DNA of 64,000 bases from Shinella zoogloeoides. Lineage in GTDB: Bacteria > Pseudomonadota > Alphaproteobacteria > Rhizobiales > Rhizobiaceae. Both the position numbers and the translations under genes were made by a program. Position 1 is the stretch's first letter; the number at the start of each line of letters is the position of its first letter. Of the stretch, positions 21,667 through 30,780 are shown one piece after another. Location: NCBI RefSeq assembly GCF_033705735.1, contig NZ_CP131130.1:2740001-2804000 (forward strand), read 5' to 3'. The notes below the pieces were generated by a model that saw only the letters and a list, made by a program, of their open reading frames with translations, searched no databases and was not told the origin of the DNA.

Positions 21667-22146
21667 ATGAATGTGCGCGTCGCCGGCAGTGACGTCGGAA
21701 CCAGAACGCTGGCCATCGTCAGCGAACTGAAGGGGCTCGAAGGGCCGCTTCTGCCTATCCTGCACGAGATCCAGGCCGAGTTCGGTTACGTGCCGCAGGA
21801 GAGCCTGCCGGTCATCGCGCGCGAGTTGAACCTGTCGCGCGCCGAGGTGCACGGCGTCGTCACCTTCTATCACGACTATCGCGACCACCCGACCGGGCGG
21901 CACGTCCTCAAGCTCTGTCGCGCCGAAGCCTGCCAATCGATGGGCGGGGACGCTGTCGCCGAGCGCGTCAAGGCGCTGCTCGGCATCGATTTCCACCAGA
22001 CCACCCTCGACGGCGCGGTGACGCTCGAACCCGTTTACTGTCTCGGCCTCTGTTCCTGCGCACCCGCCGCCATGCTCGACGGCGAGGTGCACGGCAGGGT
22101 CGACGCAACGCTCGCGCAGGAACTCGTCGCGGAGGCACGCCGATGA
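21667..22146 (+). CDS. fdsG: NAD-dependent formate dehydrogenase gamma subunit
   Basis: A 159-residue NuoE-like thioredoxin-fold subunit carrying a [2Fe-2S] cluster; ligand cysteines appear in CRAEACQSM and CLGLCSC. It passes electrons between the catalytic subunit and the FMN subunit of the soluble Mo formate dehydrogenase. The ATG follows GGGAGG with a 7-nt spacer; an upstream TTG is unlikely. The 3' end overlaps fdsB by 4 nt. Gene order matches the start of fdsGBACD clusters in Rhodobacter and Cupriavidus. Confidence 0.93.
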   Translation: MNVRVAGSDVGTRTLAIVSELKGLEGPLLPILHEIQAEFGYVPQESLPVIARELNLSRAEVHGVVTFYHDYRDHPTGRHVLKLCRAEACQSMGGDAVAERVKALLGIDFHQTTLDGAVTLEPVYCLGLCSCAPAAMLDGEVHGRVDATLAQELVAEARR

Positions 22147-23699
22147 CCTTACGCATCTACATCCCCCGCGATGCCGCCGCCCTTGCGCTCGGCGCCGACC
22201 GCGTCGCCAAGGCCTTCTCCGCCGAGATCGCGGCCCGCGGGCTCGACGTGACTATCGTGCGCAACGGCTCGCGCGGCATGCACTGGCTGGAGCCGCTGGT
22301 CGAGGTCGAGACCGCCGGGGGCCGCATCGCCTACGGCCCGGTGAAACCCTCCGACATTACCGGCCTCATCGATGCCGGCCTCCTGCAAGGTGCAAGCCAC
22401 CCGCTCTGTCTCGGCAGGACGGAAGACATTCCTTTCCTGAAGAACCAGACCCGCCTCACCTTCGCCCGCTGCGGCATCATCGATCCCGTCTCGCTGGAGG
22501 ACTACAGAGCGCATGGCGGCCTGAAGGGCCTCGAGACGGCCATCGCCATGCCCCCGGCGGATGTCGTCAAACAGGTCACCGACAGCGGCCTTCGCGGCCG
22601 CGGCGGTGCGGGCTTCCCGACCGGCATCAAGTGGAAGACCGTGCTCGACGCGCCCGGCCCGCAAAAATACATCGTCTGCAATGCCGACGAGGGCGATAGC
22701 GGCACCTTCGCCGACCGCATGATCATGGAAGGCGACCCCTTCGTGCTGATCGAGGGCATGGCGATCGCCGGCCTCGCGACCGGCGCGACGAAGGGCTACG
22801 TCTACACCCGCTCGGAATATCCGCACGCCATCGCCATCATGAGCGAGGCGGTCGAAGTCGCGCGCGCCGCCGGCGTGCTCGGCCCTTCCGTGCTCGGTTC
22901 CGGCAGGGCCTTCGACATGGAAATCCGCACCGGCGCGGGCGCCTATGTCTGCGGCGAGGAGACGGCCCTCCTCAACAGCCTGGAAGGCAAGCGCGGCGTC
23001 GTGCGCGCCAAGCCCCCGCTGCCGGCCCTGCAGGGCTTCCTCGGCCGCCCGACGGTCGTCAACAACGTCATCTCGCTCGCCTCCGTGCCGATCATCATGG
23101 ACAAGGGTGCGGACTATTACCGCGACTTCGGCATGGGCCGCTCGCGCGGCACGATCCCGATCCAGATCGCCGGCAACGTCAAGCATGGCGGCCTTTACGA
23201 GACCGCCTTCGGCCTGACGCTCGGTGAGATCGTCGACGAAATTGGCGGCGGCACCGCCTCCGGCCGTCCGGTCCGCGCCGTGCAGGTCGGCGGCCCGCTC
23301 GGCGCCTACTTCCCGCGCGCGCTGTTCGACACGCCCTTCGACTACGAGGCCTTCGCGGCGAAGGACGGCCTTATCGGCCATGCCGGCATCACTGTCTTCG
23401 ACGATACGGTCGACATGCTGAAACAGGCCCGCTTCGCCATGGAGTTCTGCGCCGTCGAAAGCTGCGGCAAGTGCACGCCCTGCCGCATCGGCTCGACGCG
23501 CGGCGTCGAGACAGCCGACAACATCGCGCGCGGCATCGAGCCGGAGAAGAACCGCGAGTTGCTGGCCGATCTCTGCAACACGATGAAGTTCGGCTCACTC
23601 TGCGCGCTGGGCGGCTTCACGCCCTACCCGGTCATGAGCGCCATGACCCATTTCCCGGAAGATTTTTCGCCGGCGCCGATAGTGGAGGCTGCGGAATGA
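22143..23699 (+). CDS. fdsB: NAD-dependent formate dehydrogenase beta subunit
   Basis: A 518-residue NuoF-like diaphorase subunit. It has an N-terminal ferredoxin-like extension (about 1-110), then the FMN/NADH-binding domain (GRGGAGFPTGIKWK, CNADEGDSGTFADR) and a C-terminal [4Fe-4S] motif ESCGKCTPCRIGS. It reduces NAD+ with electrons from formate. Translation starts at the ATGA overlap with fdsG and ends in another ATGA overlap with the next small gene. Confidence 0.94.
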   Translation: MTLRIYIPRDAAALALGADRVAKAFSAEIAARGLDVTIVRNGSRGMHWLEPLVEVETAGGRIAYGPVKPSDITGLIDAGLLQGASHPLCLGRTEDIPFLKNQTRLTFARCGIIDPVSLEDYRAHGGLKGLETAIAMPPADVVKQVTDSGLRGRGGAGFPTGIKWKTVLDAPGPQKYIVCNADEGDSGTFADRMIMEGDPFVLIEGMAIAGLATGATKGYVYTRSEYPHAIAIMSEAVEVARAAGVLGPSVLGSGRAFDMEIRTGAGAYVCGEETALLNSLEGKRGVVRAKPPLPALQGFLGRPTVVNNVISLASVPIIMDKGADYYRDFGMGRSRGTIPIQIAGNVKHGGLYETAFGLTLGEIVDEIGGGTASGRPVRAVQVGGPLGAYFPRALFDTPFDYEAFAAKDGLIGHAGITVFDDTVDMLKQARFAMEFCAVESCGKCTPCRIGSTRGVETADNIARGIEPEKNRELLADLCNTMKFGSLCALGGFTPYPVMSAMTHFPEDFSPAPIVEAAE

Positions 23700-23911
23700 G
23701 CGAGACGGAAAAGGTCAAGGGCCCGGCCTCCTACTTCCCCTCCATCGAGAAGACGTACGGCCAGCCGATAGAGCACTGGAAAGACATCATCCGCGCGCAG
23801 GATGGCAAGGCGCATATGCAGATCGTCGCGTTCCTCAAGGAAACGCACGGTCTCGGCCATGGCCATGCCAACGCGCTCGTCGCGGCGACGCTCGCCGAGA
23901 CGAAACCTTAA
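23696..23911 (+). CDS. DUF4287 small protein within the fds operon
   Basis: A 71-residue protein recognised as DUF4287-like from SYFPSIEKTYGQPIEHWKDI and FLKETHGLGHGHANALV. It has no signal peptide, membrane segment or cysteine. It is translationally coupled to fdsB (ATGA) and lies 53 bp before fdsA, where the textbook fdsGBACD order has no gene. Its function is unknown; the position suggests an accessory or assembly factor for the formate dehydrogenase, or a passenger gene. Codon use looks like its neighbours. Confidence 0.85.
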   Translation: MSETEKVKGPASYFPSIEKTYGQPIEHWKDIIRAQDGKAHMQIVAFLKETHGLGHGHANALVAATLAETKP

Positions 23912-23964
23912 GAATTGAACCCAAGTCGCCGCCATGAGCGGTGCAGAATTGCCCGGAGGTTCCC

Positions 23965-26844
23965 ATGCCCCTCGTTCCTGAAATCGACTTCGGCACCCCC
24001 GCCTCCCGTTCGGAGAAGATGGTGACGCTCACCATCGACGGAAACGAGATCTCCGTTCCCGAGGGCACCTCCATCATGCGCGCCTCCATGGAGGCAGGCA
24101 TCCAGGTGCCGAAACTCTGCGCCACCGACATGGTCGACGCCTTCGGCTCCTGCCGTCTCTGTCTCGTCGAGATCGAGGGCCGCAACGGAACCCCCGCCTC
24201 CTGCACGACGCCCGTCGCGCCCGGCCTCGTCGTCCATACCCAGACGAGCCGCCTCAAGCAGATCCGCAAGGGCGTGATGGAGCTCTACATCTCCGACCAT
24301 CCGCTCGACTGCCTGACCTGCGCGGCCAATGGCGACTGCGAATTGCAGGACATGGCCGGCGCCGTGGGCCTGCGCGACGTGCGCTACGGCTATGAGGGCG
24401 ACAACCACGTCATGGCGCGCAACAACGGCGAGGCGAATGCCCGCTGGATGCCGAAAGACGAATCGAACCCCTATTTCACCTACGACCCCTCCAAGTGCAT
24501 CGTCTGCTCGCGCTGCGTGCGCGCCTGCGAGGAAGTGCAGGGCACCTTCGCGCTGACGATCGAGGGCCGCGGCTTCGACAGCCGCGTCTCCCCCGGCATG
24601 CACGAGCATTTCCTCGATTCCGAATGCGTCTCCTGCGGCGCCTGCGTGCAGGCCTGCCCGACCGCGACGCTGACGGAAAAGTCGGTGATCGAGATCGGCC
24701 AGCCGGAACATTCCGTCGTCACCACCTGCGCCTATTGCGGCGTCGGCTGCTCCTTCAAGGCGGAGATGCGCGGCGAGGAGCTGGTGCGCATGGTGCCCTG
24801 GAAGGACGGGCAGGCCAACCGCGGCCATTCCTGCGTCAAGGGCCGCTTCGCCTATGGCTACTCGACACACCGCGAGCGCATCCTCAACCCGATGATCCGC
24901 GAGAAGATTTCCGATCCGTGGCGGGAAGTGACATGGGAGGAGGCCTATGCCCACGTGGCCGCCGAATTCCGCCGCATCCAGTATCAGTACGGCCGTGACT
25001 CCATCGGCGGCATTACCTCCTCGCGCTGCACCAACGAGGAGACCTATCTCGTCCAGAAGCTGATCCGCGCCGGCTTCGGCAACAACAATGTCGATACCTG
25101 CGCCCGCGTCTGCCATTCGCCGACCGGCTACGGCCTCGGCCAGGCCTTCGGCACCTCCGCCGGCACGCAGGATTTCGACAGCGTCGAGCACACGGATGTG
25201 GTGATAATCATCGGCGCCAACCCGACCGACGCCCACCCCGTCTTCGGCTCGCGCCTCAAGAAGCGCCTGCGCCAGGGGGCGAAGCTCATCGTCGTCGACC
25301 CGCGTCGCATCGACCTCGTCTCCTCGCCGCATGTCAAGGCGTCCTATCACCTGCCGCTGAGGCCCGGCACGAACGTCGCCGTCGTCACCGCGCTCGCCCA
25401 TGTCATCGTGACGGAAGGCCTCTTCGACGAGAGATTCATCCGCGAGCGCTGCGACTGGTCGGAATTCGAGGACTGGGCCGCTTTCGTCGCCGAGCCGCGC
25501 CACAGCCCGGAAGAGACAGAGGCCCTGACGGGCGTTCCGGCCGAGACGCTACGCGGCGCCGCCCGCCTCTTCGCCACCGGTGGCAACGGCTCGATCTATT
25601 ACGGCCTTGGCGTCACCGAGCACAGCCAGGGCTCGACCACCGTCATGGCCATCGCCAACCTCGCCATGGCGACCGGCAATATCGGCCGCGAGGGCGTCGG
25701 TGTGAACCCGCTGCGCGGCCAGAACAACGTGCAGGGCTCCTGCGACATGGGCTCCTTCCCGCACGAGCTGCCGGGCTACCGCCACATCTCGGACGACGCC
25801 ACCCGCGACGTCTTCGAGAAGATGTGGGGCGTGAAGCTCAACAACGAGCCGGGCCTTCGCATCAACAACATGCTCGACGCCGCCGTCGAGGGCACCTTCA
25901 TGGGCCTCTACATCCAGGGCGAGGACATCCTCCAGTCCGACCCGGACACGCGACACGTCTCCGCCGGCCTTGCCGCCATGGAATGCGTCGTCGTGCAGGA
26001 TCTCTTCCTCAACGAGACGGCGAACTACGCCCATGTCTTCCTGCCCGGCTCGACCTTCCTCGAAAAGGATGGCACCTTCACCAATGCCGAGCGCCGCATC
26101 AACCGCGTGCGCCGCGTCATGACCCCGAAGAACGGCTATGCCGACTGGGAGGTCACGCAGAACCTCGCCAAGGCGATGGGCCTCGACTGGAACTACACGC
26201 ATCCCTCCGAGATCATGGACGAGATCGCCGCGACGACGCCGAGTTTCGCCCTCGTCTCCTACGACTATCTCGACAAGATCGGCTCGGTGCAGTGGCCCTG
26301 CAACGAGCAGCATCCGCTCGGCTCGCCGATCATGCACACGGACGGCTTCGTGCGCGGCAAGGGTAAGTTCATACGAACGGAATATGTCGCAACCGACGAG
26401 AAGACCGGCCCGCGCTTCCCGCTGCTGCTCACCACCGGCCGCATCCTCAGCCAGTACAATGTCGGTGCCCAGACCCGGCGCACCGACAACGTCGTCTGGC
26501 ACGAGGAGGACCGGCTGGAAATCCACCCGCACGACGCCGACAACCGCGGCATCCGCGACGGCGACTGGGTGCGCCTGACGAGCCGCGCCGGCGAGACGAC
26601 GCTGCGCGCCCTCATCACCGACCGCGTCGCGACGGGCGTCGTCTATACGACCTTCCACCATCCCGGCACGCAGGCCAACGTCATCACCACGGACTTCTCC
26701 GACTGGGCGACCAACTGCCCGGAATACAAGGTGACGGCCGTGCAGATCTCGCCTTCCAACGGCCCGTCCGACTGGCAGGTCGAATATGACGAGCTGTCGA
26801 AGCGCTCGCGCCGCATCGCCGGCAAGCTGGAGGCGGCAGAATAG
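23965..26844 (+). CDS. fdsA: Formate dehydrogenase alpha subunit (Mo-bisMGD, catalytic)
   Basis: A 959-residue catalytic subunit. The N-terminal NuoG-like part holds a [2Fe-2S] motif (GSCRLC, 61-66), a His/Cys-ligated cluster (HPLDCLTC, 112-119), two 4Fe-4S ferredoxin motifs (CIVCSRC at 178-184, CVSCGAC at 221-227) and CAYCGVGC (255-262). The molybdopterin domain follows, with the predicted Mo-ligating Cys383 in CARVCHSPTGYG; it is cysteine, not selenocysteine. The adjacent His384 is the conserved formate-oxidation residue. The ATG follows GGAGG. Cytoplasmic, forming FdsABG(D). Confidence 0.96.
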   Translation: MPLVPEIDFGTPASRSEKMVTLTIDGNEISVPEGTSIMRASMEAGIQVPKLCATDMVDAFGSCRLCLVEIEGRNGTPASCTTPVAPGLVVHTQTSRLKQIRKGVMELYISDHPLDCLTCAANGDCELQDMAGAVGLRDVRYGYEGDNHVMARNNGEANARWMPKDESNPYFTYDPSKCIVCSRCVRACEEVQGTFALTIEGRGFDSRVSPGMHEHFLDSECVSCGACVQACPTATLTEKSVIEIGQPEHSVVTTCAYCGVGCSFKAEMRGEELVRMVPWKDGQANRGHSCVKGRFAYGYSTHRERILNPMIREKISDPWREVTWEEAYAHVAAEFRRIQYQYGRDSIGGITSSRCTNEETYLVQKLIRAGFGNNNVDTCARVCHSPTGYGLGQAFGTSAGTQDFDSVEHTDVVIIIGANPTDAHPVFGSRLKKRLRQGAKLIVVDPRRIDLVSSPHVKASYHLPLRPGTNVAVVTALAHVIVTEGLFDERFIRERCDWSEFEDWAAFVAEPRHSPEETEALTGVPAETLRGAARLFATGGNGSIYYGLGVTEHSQGSTTVMAIANLAMATGNIGREGVGVNPLRGQNNVQGSCDMGSFPHELPGYRHISDDATRDVFEKMWGVKLNNEPGLRINNMLDAAVEGTFMGLYIQGEDILQSDPDTRHVSAGLAAMECVVVQDLFLNETANYAHVFLPGSTFLEKDGTFTNAERRINRVRRVMTPKNGYADWEVTQNLAKAMGLDWNYTHPSEIMDEIAATTPSFALVSYDYLDKIGSVQWPCNEQHPLGSPIMHTDGFVRGKGKFIRTEYVATDEKTGPRFPLLLTTGRILSQYNVGAQTRRTDNVVWHEEDRLEIHPHDADNRGIRDGDWVRLTSRAGETTLRALITDRVATGVVYTTFHHPGTQANVITTDFSDWATNCPEYKVTAVQISPSNGPSDWQVEYDELSKRSRRIAGKLEAAE

Positions 26845-26852
26845 GAGCGCCC

Positions 26853-27686
26853 GTGCCCGGTTTCGCCACCACGAGCAAGGTTTCCGAAACCGCCCGCCGC
26901 AGCGGGCGGCTGACGGCGGGCGAGCGCATCGTTCCCGAGGAGACGCCCGTCGCCTTCTCCTATGCCGGCTCGACTCATGCCGTGATGATGGCGACGCCCG
27001 CCGACCTTGAGGATTTCGCCGTCGGCTTCAGCCTGACGGAAGGCATCATCGCCGATCCGGCCGAGATCGAAACCGTCGAGGCGGTAGCGGAAGACAAGGG
27101 CATCGACCTTCAGATCCGCCTTGCGGATGCGCAAAACGACGCCCTGACTGCCCGCCGCCGCCACATGGCCGGCCCGGTCGGCTGTGGCCTCTGCGGCATC
27201 GAATCCATCGAGCAGGCCGTGCGCGTGACGCCCTCCGTTAGTTCTTCTTCGCTTACCTTGAGCGAAGAGGACGTGGTCGAGGCGGTCCGCCTGCTGAACG
27301 GCCAGCAGCCGCTGCACATGGTGACGCGCGCCGTGCACGGCGCCGGCTTCTACGTGCCCGGCAAGGGCCTTGTCGCCGTGCGCGAGGATGTCGGCCGGCA
27401 CAATGCGCTCGACAAGCTCGTCGGAGCCGCGAGGCGCGCGGGCCATGCGGGAGCCGCGGGCGCGGTGGTCGTGACGAGCCGCGTCTCGGTGGAAATGGTA
27501 CAGAAGACGGCGGTCATCGGCAGTCCCTTCATCATCGCCATTTCCGCGCCGACCGCACTCGCCATCCGCACGGCGCAAGAGGCGGGCATGACGCTGATTG
27601 CGCTGGTGCGCGGCGACGAATTCGAGATTTTCACTGGTGCGGAGCGCGTCGTCGCCGATGCCGCGCGCCGGGTGGGCAACGGTTAG
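26853..27686 (+). CDS. fdhD: Formate dehydrogenase accessory sulfurtransferase FdhD/FdsC
   Basis: A 277-residue FdhD-family protein with the conserved cysteine motif CGLCG (near 110) and EDVGRHNALDKLVG. Family knowledge: it transfers sulfur from a cysteine desulfurase to the Mo-bisMGD cofactor, required for an active dehydrogenase; in fds clusters the gene is called fdsC. The start is GTG at 26853, behind TAGGAG. The stop codon TAG is the first three bases of a dispersed intergenic repeat. Confidence 0.93.
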   Translation: MPGFATTSKVSETARRSGRLTAGERIVPEETPVAFSYAGSTHAVMMATPADLEDFAVGFSLTEGIIADPAEIETVEAVAEDKGIDLQIRLADAQNDALTARRRHMAGPVGCGLCGIESIEQAVRVTPSVSSSSLTLSEEDVVEAVRLLNGQQPLHMVTRAVHGAGFYVPGKGLVAVREDVGRHNALDKLVGAARRAGHAGAAGAVVVTSRVSVEMVQKTAVIGSPFIIAISAPTALAIRTAQEAGMTLIALVRGDEFEIFTGAERVVADAARRVGNG

Positions 27687-27743
27687 AGCATTGTTTTAAC
27701 GCAATTCCGGACGCAAGGCCGCTTCGCGCTTTTACTGGAATTG
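27684..27743. repeat. Intergenic element beginning TAGAGCATT (copy 1)
   Basis: The fdhD stop codon TAG opens the sequence TAGAGCATT, which recurs after two other genes in the window (49847 and 57844). Here the unit continues with a 7-bp inverted pair CAATTCC/GGAATTG (27702-27708 and 27737-27743) enclosing GC-rich sequence. It resembles the small mosaic palindromic elements common in rhizobial intergenic DNA. Confidence 0.5.
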
Positions 27744-27758
27744 TTCTTGGAGGCAGGC

Positions 27759-28010
27759 ATGTCGGACGACAACAAGATCATCAGGATGGCAAACCAGATC
27801 GCCACCTTCTTCCATTCCCAGCCTGCGGATGAACGGCCGGGCGGTGTCGCCACCCACATCAACAAGTTCTGGGAGCCGCGCATGCGCCGCCAGCTTTTCG
27901 ACCTCGTCGACAATCACGGCGGCGAGGGTCTCGACGGCCTCGTCCTCGAAGCCGTGCCGCTGATTCATCGGCCCGTGCCCCAAATGGATGCGCCGATCGG
28001 CCTTGCCTGA
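27759..28010 (+). CDS. fdsD: Formate dehydrogenase delta subunit
   Basis: An 83-residue FdsD homologue recognised from KIIRMANQIATFFHSQP and ATHINKFWEPRMR. FdsD is a small subunit of soluble Mo formate dehydrogenases needed for assembly or stability of the active complex. The ATG follows TTGGAGG. It is the last gene of the operon and is followed by an 11-bp hairpin. Confidence 0.92.
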   Translation: MSDDNKIIRMANQIATFFHSQPADERPGGVATHINKFWEPRMRRQLFDLVDNHGGEGLDGLVLEAVPLIHRPVPQMDAPIGLA

Positions 28011-28015
28011 CCGTC

Positions 28016-28041
28016 AACGGCCGGCATCGCTGCCGGCCGTT
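28016..28041. terminator. Convergent terminator between fdsD and the chemoreceptor gene
   Basis: A perfect 11-bp stem AACGGCCGGCA/TGCCGGCCGTT (28016-28026 with 28031-28041) has a TCGC tetraloop and is followed by TCTATCGTCT. It lies in the 42-bp gap between two converging genes and can serve both. Confidence 0.8.
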
Positions 28042-28052
28042 CTATCGTCTGC

Positions 28053-29816
28053 TCAGAACTCTTCCCAGCTCTCCGCCACCGCCGCCGAGCCACGCGGCGA
28101 CCGCATGTTGCGCGCCGCGGCATGAAGCTGCGCGACATGGGCGGGCGCCGCCGCCTGCTGGACGGGCTGCGCGCTGCCGGCAAGGCGGAACCGCCGGATG
28201 AGAGCATGCAGCGCATCGGCCTCGCGGGCCATCGCGTGGCTCGCGGCCGTGCTTTCCTCCACCATCGCCGCATTCTGCTGCGTCGCCTGGTCCATCGCGT
28301 TGACCGACTGGTTGATCTCGCGAAGGCCGGTCGACTGCTCGCGCGAGGCTTCCACGATGGCCGCGACGTTGGTGTGGACCTCCTGCACCTGGGCGAGAAT
28401 CTCCTGCAAGGCCCGCCCGGTCTCGTCGACGAGGGCGACGCCGCTCTTCACCTGCTCGCCGGAGGTGGTGATCAGCGCCTTGATGTCCTTGGCCGCGCTT
28501 GCCGAACGTTGCGCGAGTTCGCGCACCTCCTGCGCCACAACGGCGAAGCCCTTGCCGGCCTCGCCCGCCCGCGCCGCCTCGACCCCGGCATTGAGGGCAA
28601 GCAGATTGGTCTGGAAGGCGATATCGTCGATGACGCCGATGATATTGGAGATCTCGCGCGACGACTGCTCGATCTGACCCATCGCGTCGATCGCCTTCTT
28701 CACCACCGCGCCGGACTTTTCCGCCCCCACCTTCGTTTTGGAGACGAGCGTGCCGGCCTCGTCCGCCCGCCGGCTCGAATCGGCGACCGTCGTGGTGATC
28801 TCGTCGAGGGCGGCGGCCGTCTCCTCGACGGAGGCCGCCTGCTGCTCGGTGCGCTTGGCAAGATCGTCCGCCGCAGAGCGGATCTCCTGCGCGCCGGAGG
28901 CGATCGCATTGGCATTGGCCTCGACCGTCCGCATCGCTTCATGCAGACCGGTGACGGCCTCGTTGAAGTCCTTGCGGACCGTTTCCATCGAAGGCACGAA
29001 GGATGTCGCAAGGTTCTGCGTGAGGTCGCCCTCGGCCAGCGCCTTCAGCGCCGCGCCGAGCGTGTTGATCGCCGACATGCGCTCCGTCACGTCGGTCGCG
29101 AATTTCACGACCTTGTAGACGCGGCCGTTGAGGTCCCGGATCGGGTTATAGGCAGCCTGGATCCAGATTTCCTTGCCGCCCTTGCCGTAGCGGACGAATT
29201 CGTTGGAGATGAACCGGCCGTCCGCGAGGTTTTTCCAGAATTCCGCATAGGCCGGCGTCTGCACATAGGCAGGATCGCAGAACATGCGGTGATGCTTGCC
29301 GCGGATTTCGGAAAGGTCGTAGCCGAGCGCCGCGCAGAAATTCTCGTTGGCATGCAGGATCTCGCCGGTCGGCGTGAACTCGATCACCGCCTGGGAGCGC
29401 GAGATCGCATCGAGCTTGCTGGCATCCTCCGACGCCTGCTTCTTCGCCTCGGTGATGTCGCTGGCGAACTTCACCACCTTGTAGGGTTTGCCGCCGCGCA
29501 GGACCGGATTGTACGTCGCCTGGATCCAGATCTCGCCGCCATCCTTGCGCAGGCGCTTGTAGCTGTTGGAATCGTATTCCCCGCGGCCGAGCCGCGCCCA
29601 GAACTGCCGGTAGTCCTCGCTTGCCGTATAGGCGGCATCACAGAAGATGCGGTGATGCTTGCCGACGATTTCCTTCAGTTCGTAGCCGAGCGCGCGGCAG
29701 AAGTTTTCGTTGGCTTCGAGAATGGTGCCGTCGAGGTCGAAATGGATCACGGCCTGCGAACGCGACAGCGCGTCGATGATGCGGGCCGCATCCGAAGACT
29801 TTGCAAATGAAAGCAT
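28053..29816 (-). CDS. Soluble methyl-accepting chemotaxis protein with two PAS domains
   Basis: A 587-residue chemoreceptor without transmembrane segments. Two closely related PAS domains (about 15-112 and 137-234) share KHHR(I/M)FCD and (N/D)[15 protein letters not shown] blocks, pointing to tandem duplication. A linker with HAMP-like sequence ([10 protein letters not shown]) precedes the MCP signalling domain with its conserved hairpin tip ([20 protein letters not shown]). The protein ends WEEF, like the pentapeptide that tethers CheR/CheB. The signal sensed (redox, oxygen or a ligand) is not evident. Cytoplasmic; it would signal through CheW/CheA. Confidence 0.9.
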   Translation of the reverse strand: MLSFAKSSDAARIIDALSRSQAVIHFDLDGTILEANENFCRALGYELKEIVGKHHRIFCDAAYTASEDYRQFWARLGRGEYDSNSYKRLRKDGGEIWIQATYNPVLRGGKPYKVVKFASDITEAKKQASEDASKLDAISRSQAVIEFTPTGEILHANENFCAALGYDLSEIRGKHHRMFCDPAYVQTPAYAEFWKNLADGRFISNEFVRYGKGGKEIWIQAAYNPIRDLNGRVYKVVKFATDVTERMSAINTLGAALKALAEGDLTQNLATSFVPSMETVRKDFNEAVTGLHEAMRTVEANANAIASGAQEIRSAADDLAKRTEQQAASVEETAAALDEITTTVADSSRRADEAGTLVSKTKVGAEKSGAVVKKAIDAMGQIEQSSREISNIIGVIDDIAFQTNLLALNAGVEAARAGEAGKGFAVVAQEVRELAQRSASAAKDIKALITTSGEQVKSGVALVDETGRALQEILAQVQEVHTNVAAIVEASREQSTGLREINQSVNAMDQATQQNAAMVEESTAASHAMAREADALHALIRRFRLAGSAQPVQQAAAPAHVAQLHAAARNMRSPRGSAAVAESWEEF

Positions 29817-30208
29817 GGCCTGTCCCTTTGTGCGACGGCCACGGGCTCTCGGATGGCGACGTGGCGGTCGTCAATTGTTGTCATATGACATGGCCGCCAC
29901 GGCGAACCATGATTAGAATTTATGAATTCAATCATCGCGGGAAGGGCCCTGCCCGCGCCAAAATGCGCACCTGCAATCAAAGATGGAATTATAGGCTTAA
30001 AAATTGATGAAACGCAGACGGTGAAATCTAGGTATGGTTGCATATGAGCCGATTTGCAGATCGCCGGATGGCGATAAACTCACGTAAGGGAAGGATATGC
30101 GCGGTCGACCCATCTCAATACAAACGCAAAAGTTGCACTCGATTGAAGGCAACAAAAAACCGCCCTGCGTGCACAGGACGGTTGCATGTTTGAACGGTAT
30201 CGCTTCGC
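29817..30208. other. Intergenic region between chemoreceptor and cheW
   Basis: 392 bp without a gene. It holds the cheW terminator at 30153-30183, a 6-bp inverted repeat CGCGGG/CCCGCG (29936-29941 and 29952-29957) and an AT-rich stretch around 29910-30010, likely to contain the promoter of the chemoreceptor gene. No hexamer pair stands out. Confidence 0.4.
30153..30183 (-). terminator. Rho-independent terminator of cheW
   Basis: Read on the minus strand, a 10-bp stem AACCGTCCTG/CAGGGCGGTT (complement of 30174-30183 and 30158-30167, one G-U pair) is followed directly by a T-rich tail TTTTGTTG. It starts 26 bp after the cheW stop codon and has all the features of an intrinsic terminator. Confidence 0.9.
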
Positions 30209-30685
30209 TCAGGCGGCCATGTCTTCCATGTCGCGCTCCTTGAACATGCGCGCAAGGTTCAGGAAGCAGATCATGCCGTTCTCATGGGCGATGATGCCTT
30301 CCGCATAGGCCTTGTCGAAGGACGTCGTCACTTCCGGTACCGGCTGGACCTGCTCGCTGCGGATCGTCAGGATGTCCGACACGCGGTCGACCACGAGGCC
30401 GACGACCATGTTGTGGACTTCGGCGACCACGATGGCGCTGCGTTCGTTGGCTTCCGTGCTCTTCATGCCGAGCTTGTGCGCCAGATCGATGATCGGGATC
30501 ACCGTGCCGCGCAGGTTCATCACGCCGATGACGTCCGGCGGAGAATGCGGGATCGGCGTGGACGGCGCCCAGCCGCGGATTTCGCGGATCGTGGTCGTCT
30601 TCACGCAGAATTCCTGATCGTGCAGGCGGAATGCGATGATTTCGAGCGTGTCGCCGGCAAAGCCGGCCGTGTTGATGGAGGTCAT
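30209..30685 (-). CDS. cheW: Chemotaxis adaptor CheW
   Basis: A 158-residue CheW-like domain protein (EIIAFRLHDQEFCVKTTTIREI, VIGVMNLRGTVIPIIDL). It couples receptors to the CheA kinase. It stands alone with its own terminator next to a chemoreceptor gene, outside any visible che operon, so it may serve that receptor or a non-flagellar array. The ATG at 30683-30685 was chosen. Confidence 0.92.
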   Translation of the reverse strand: MTSINTAGFAGDTLEIIAFRLHDQEFCVKTTTIREIRGWAPSTPIPHSPPDVIGVMNLRGTVIPIIDLAHKLGMKSTEANERSAIVVAEVHNMVVGLVVDRVSDILTIRSEQVQPVPEVTTSFDKAYAEGIIAHENGMICFLNLARMFKERDMEDMAA

Positions 30686-30780
30686 CGAGCGGTCTTCCCA
30701 GTTGGTCTGCGTATCCCGGCGATCCTATGCACGCTCTGGTTAAAATCTTTCAAACGCTTTGCGGATTGCTGCGCGCGGCA

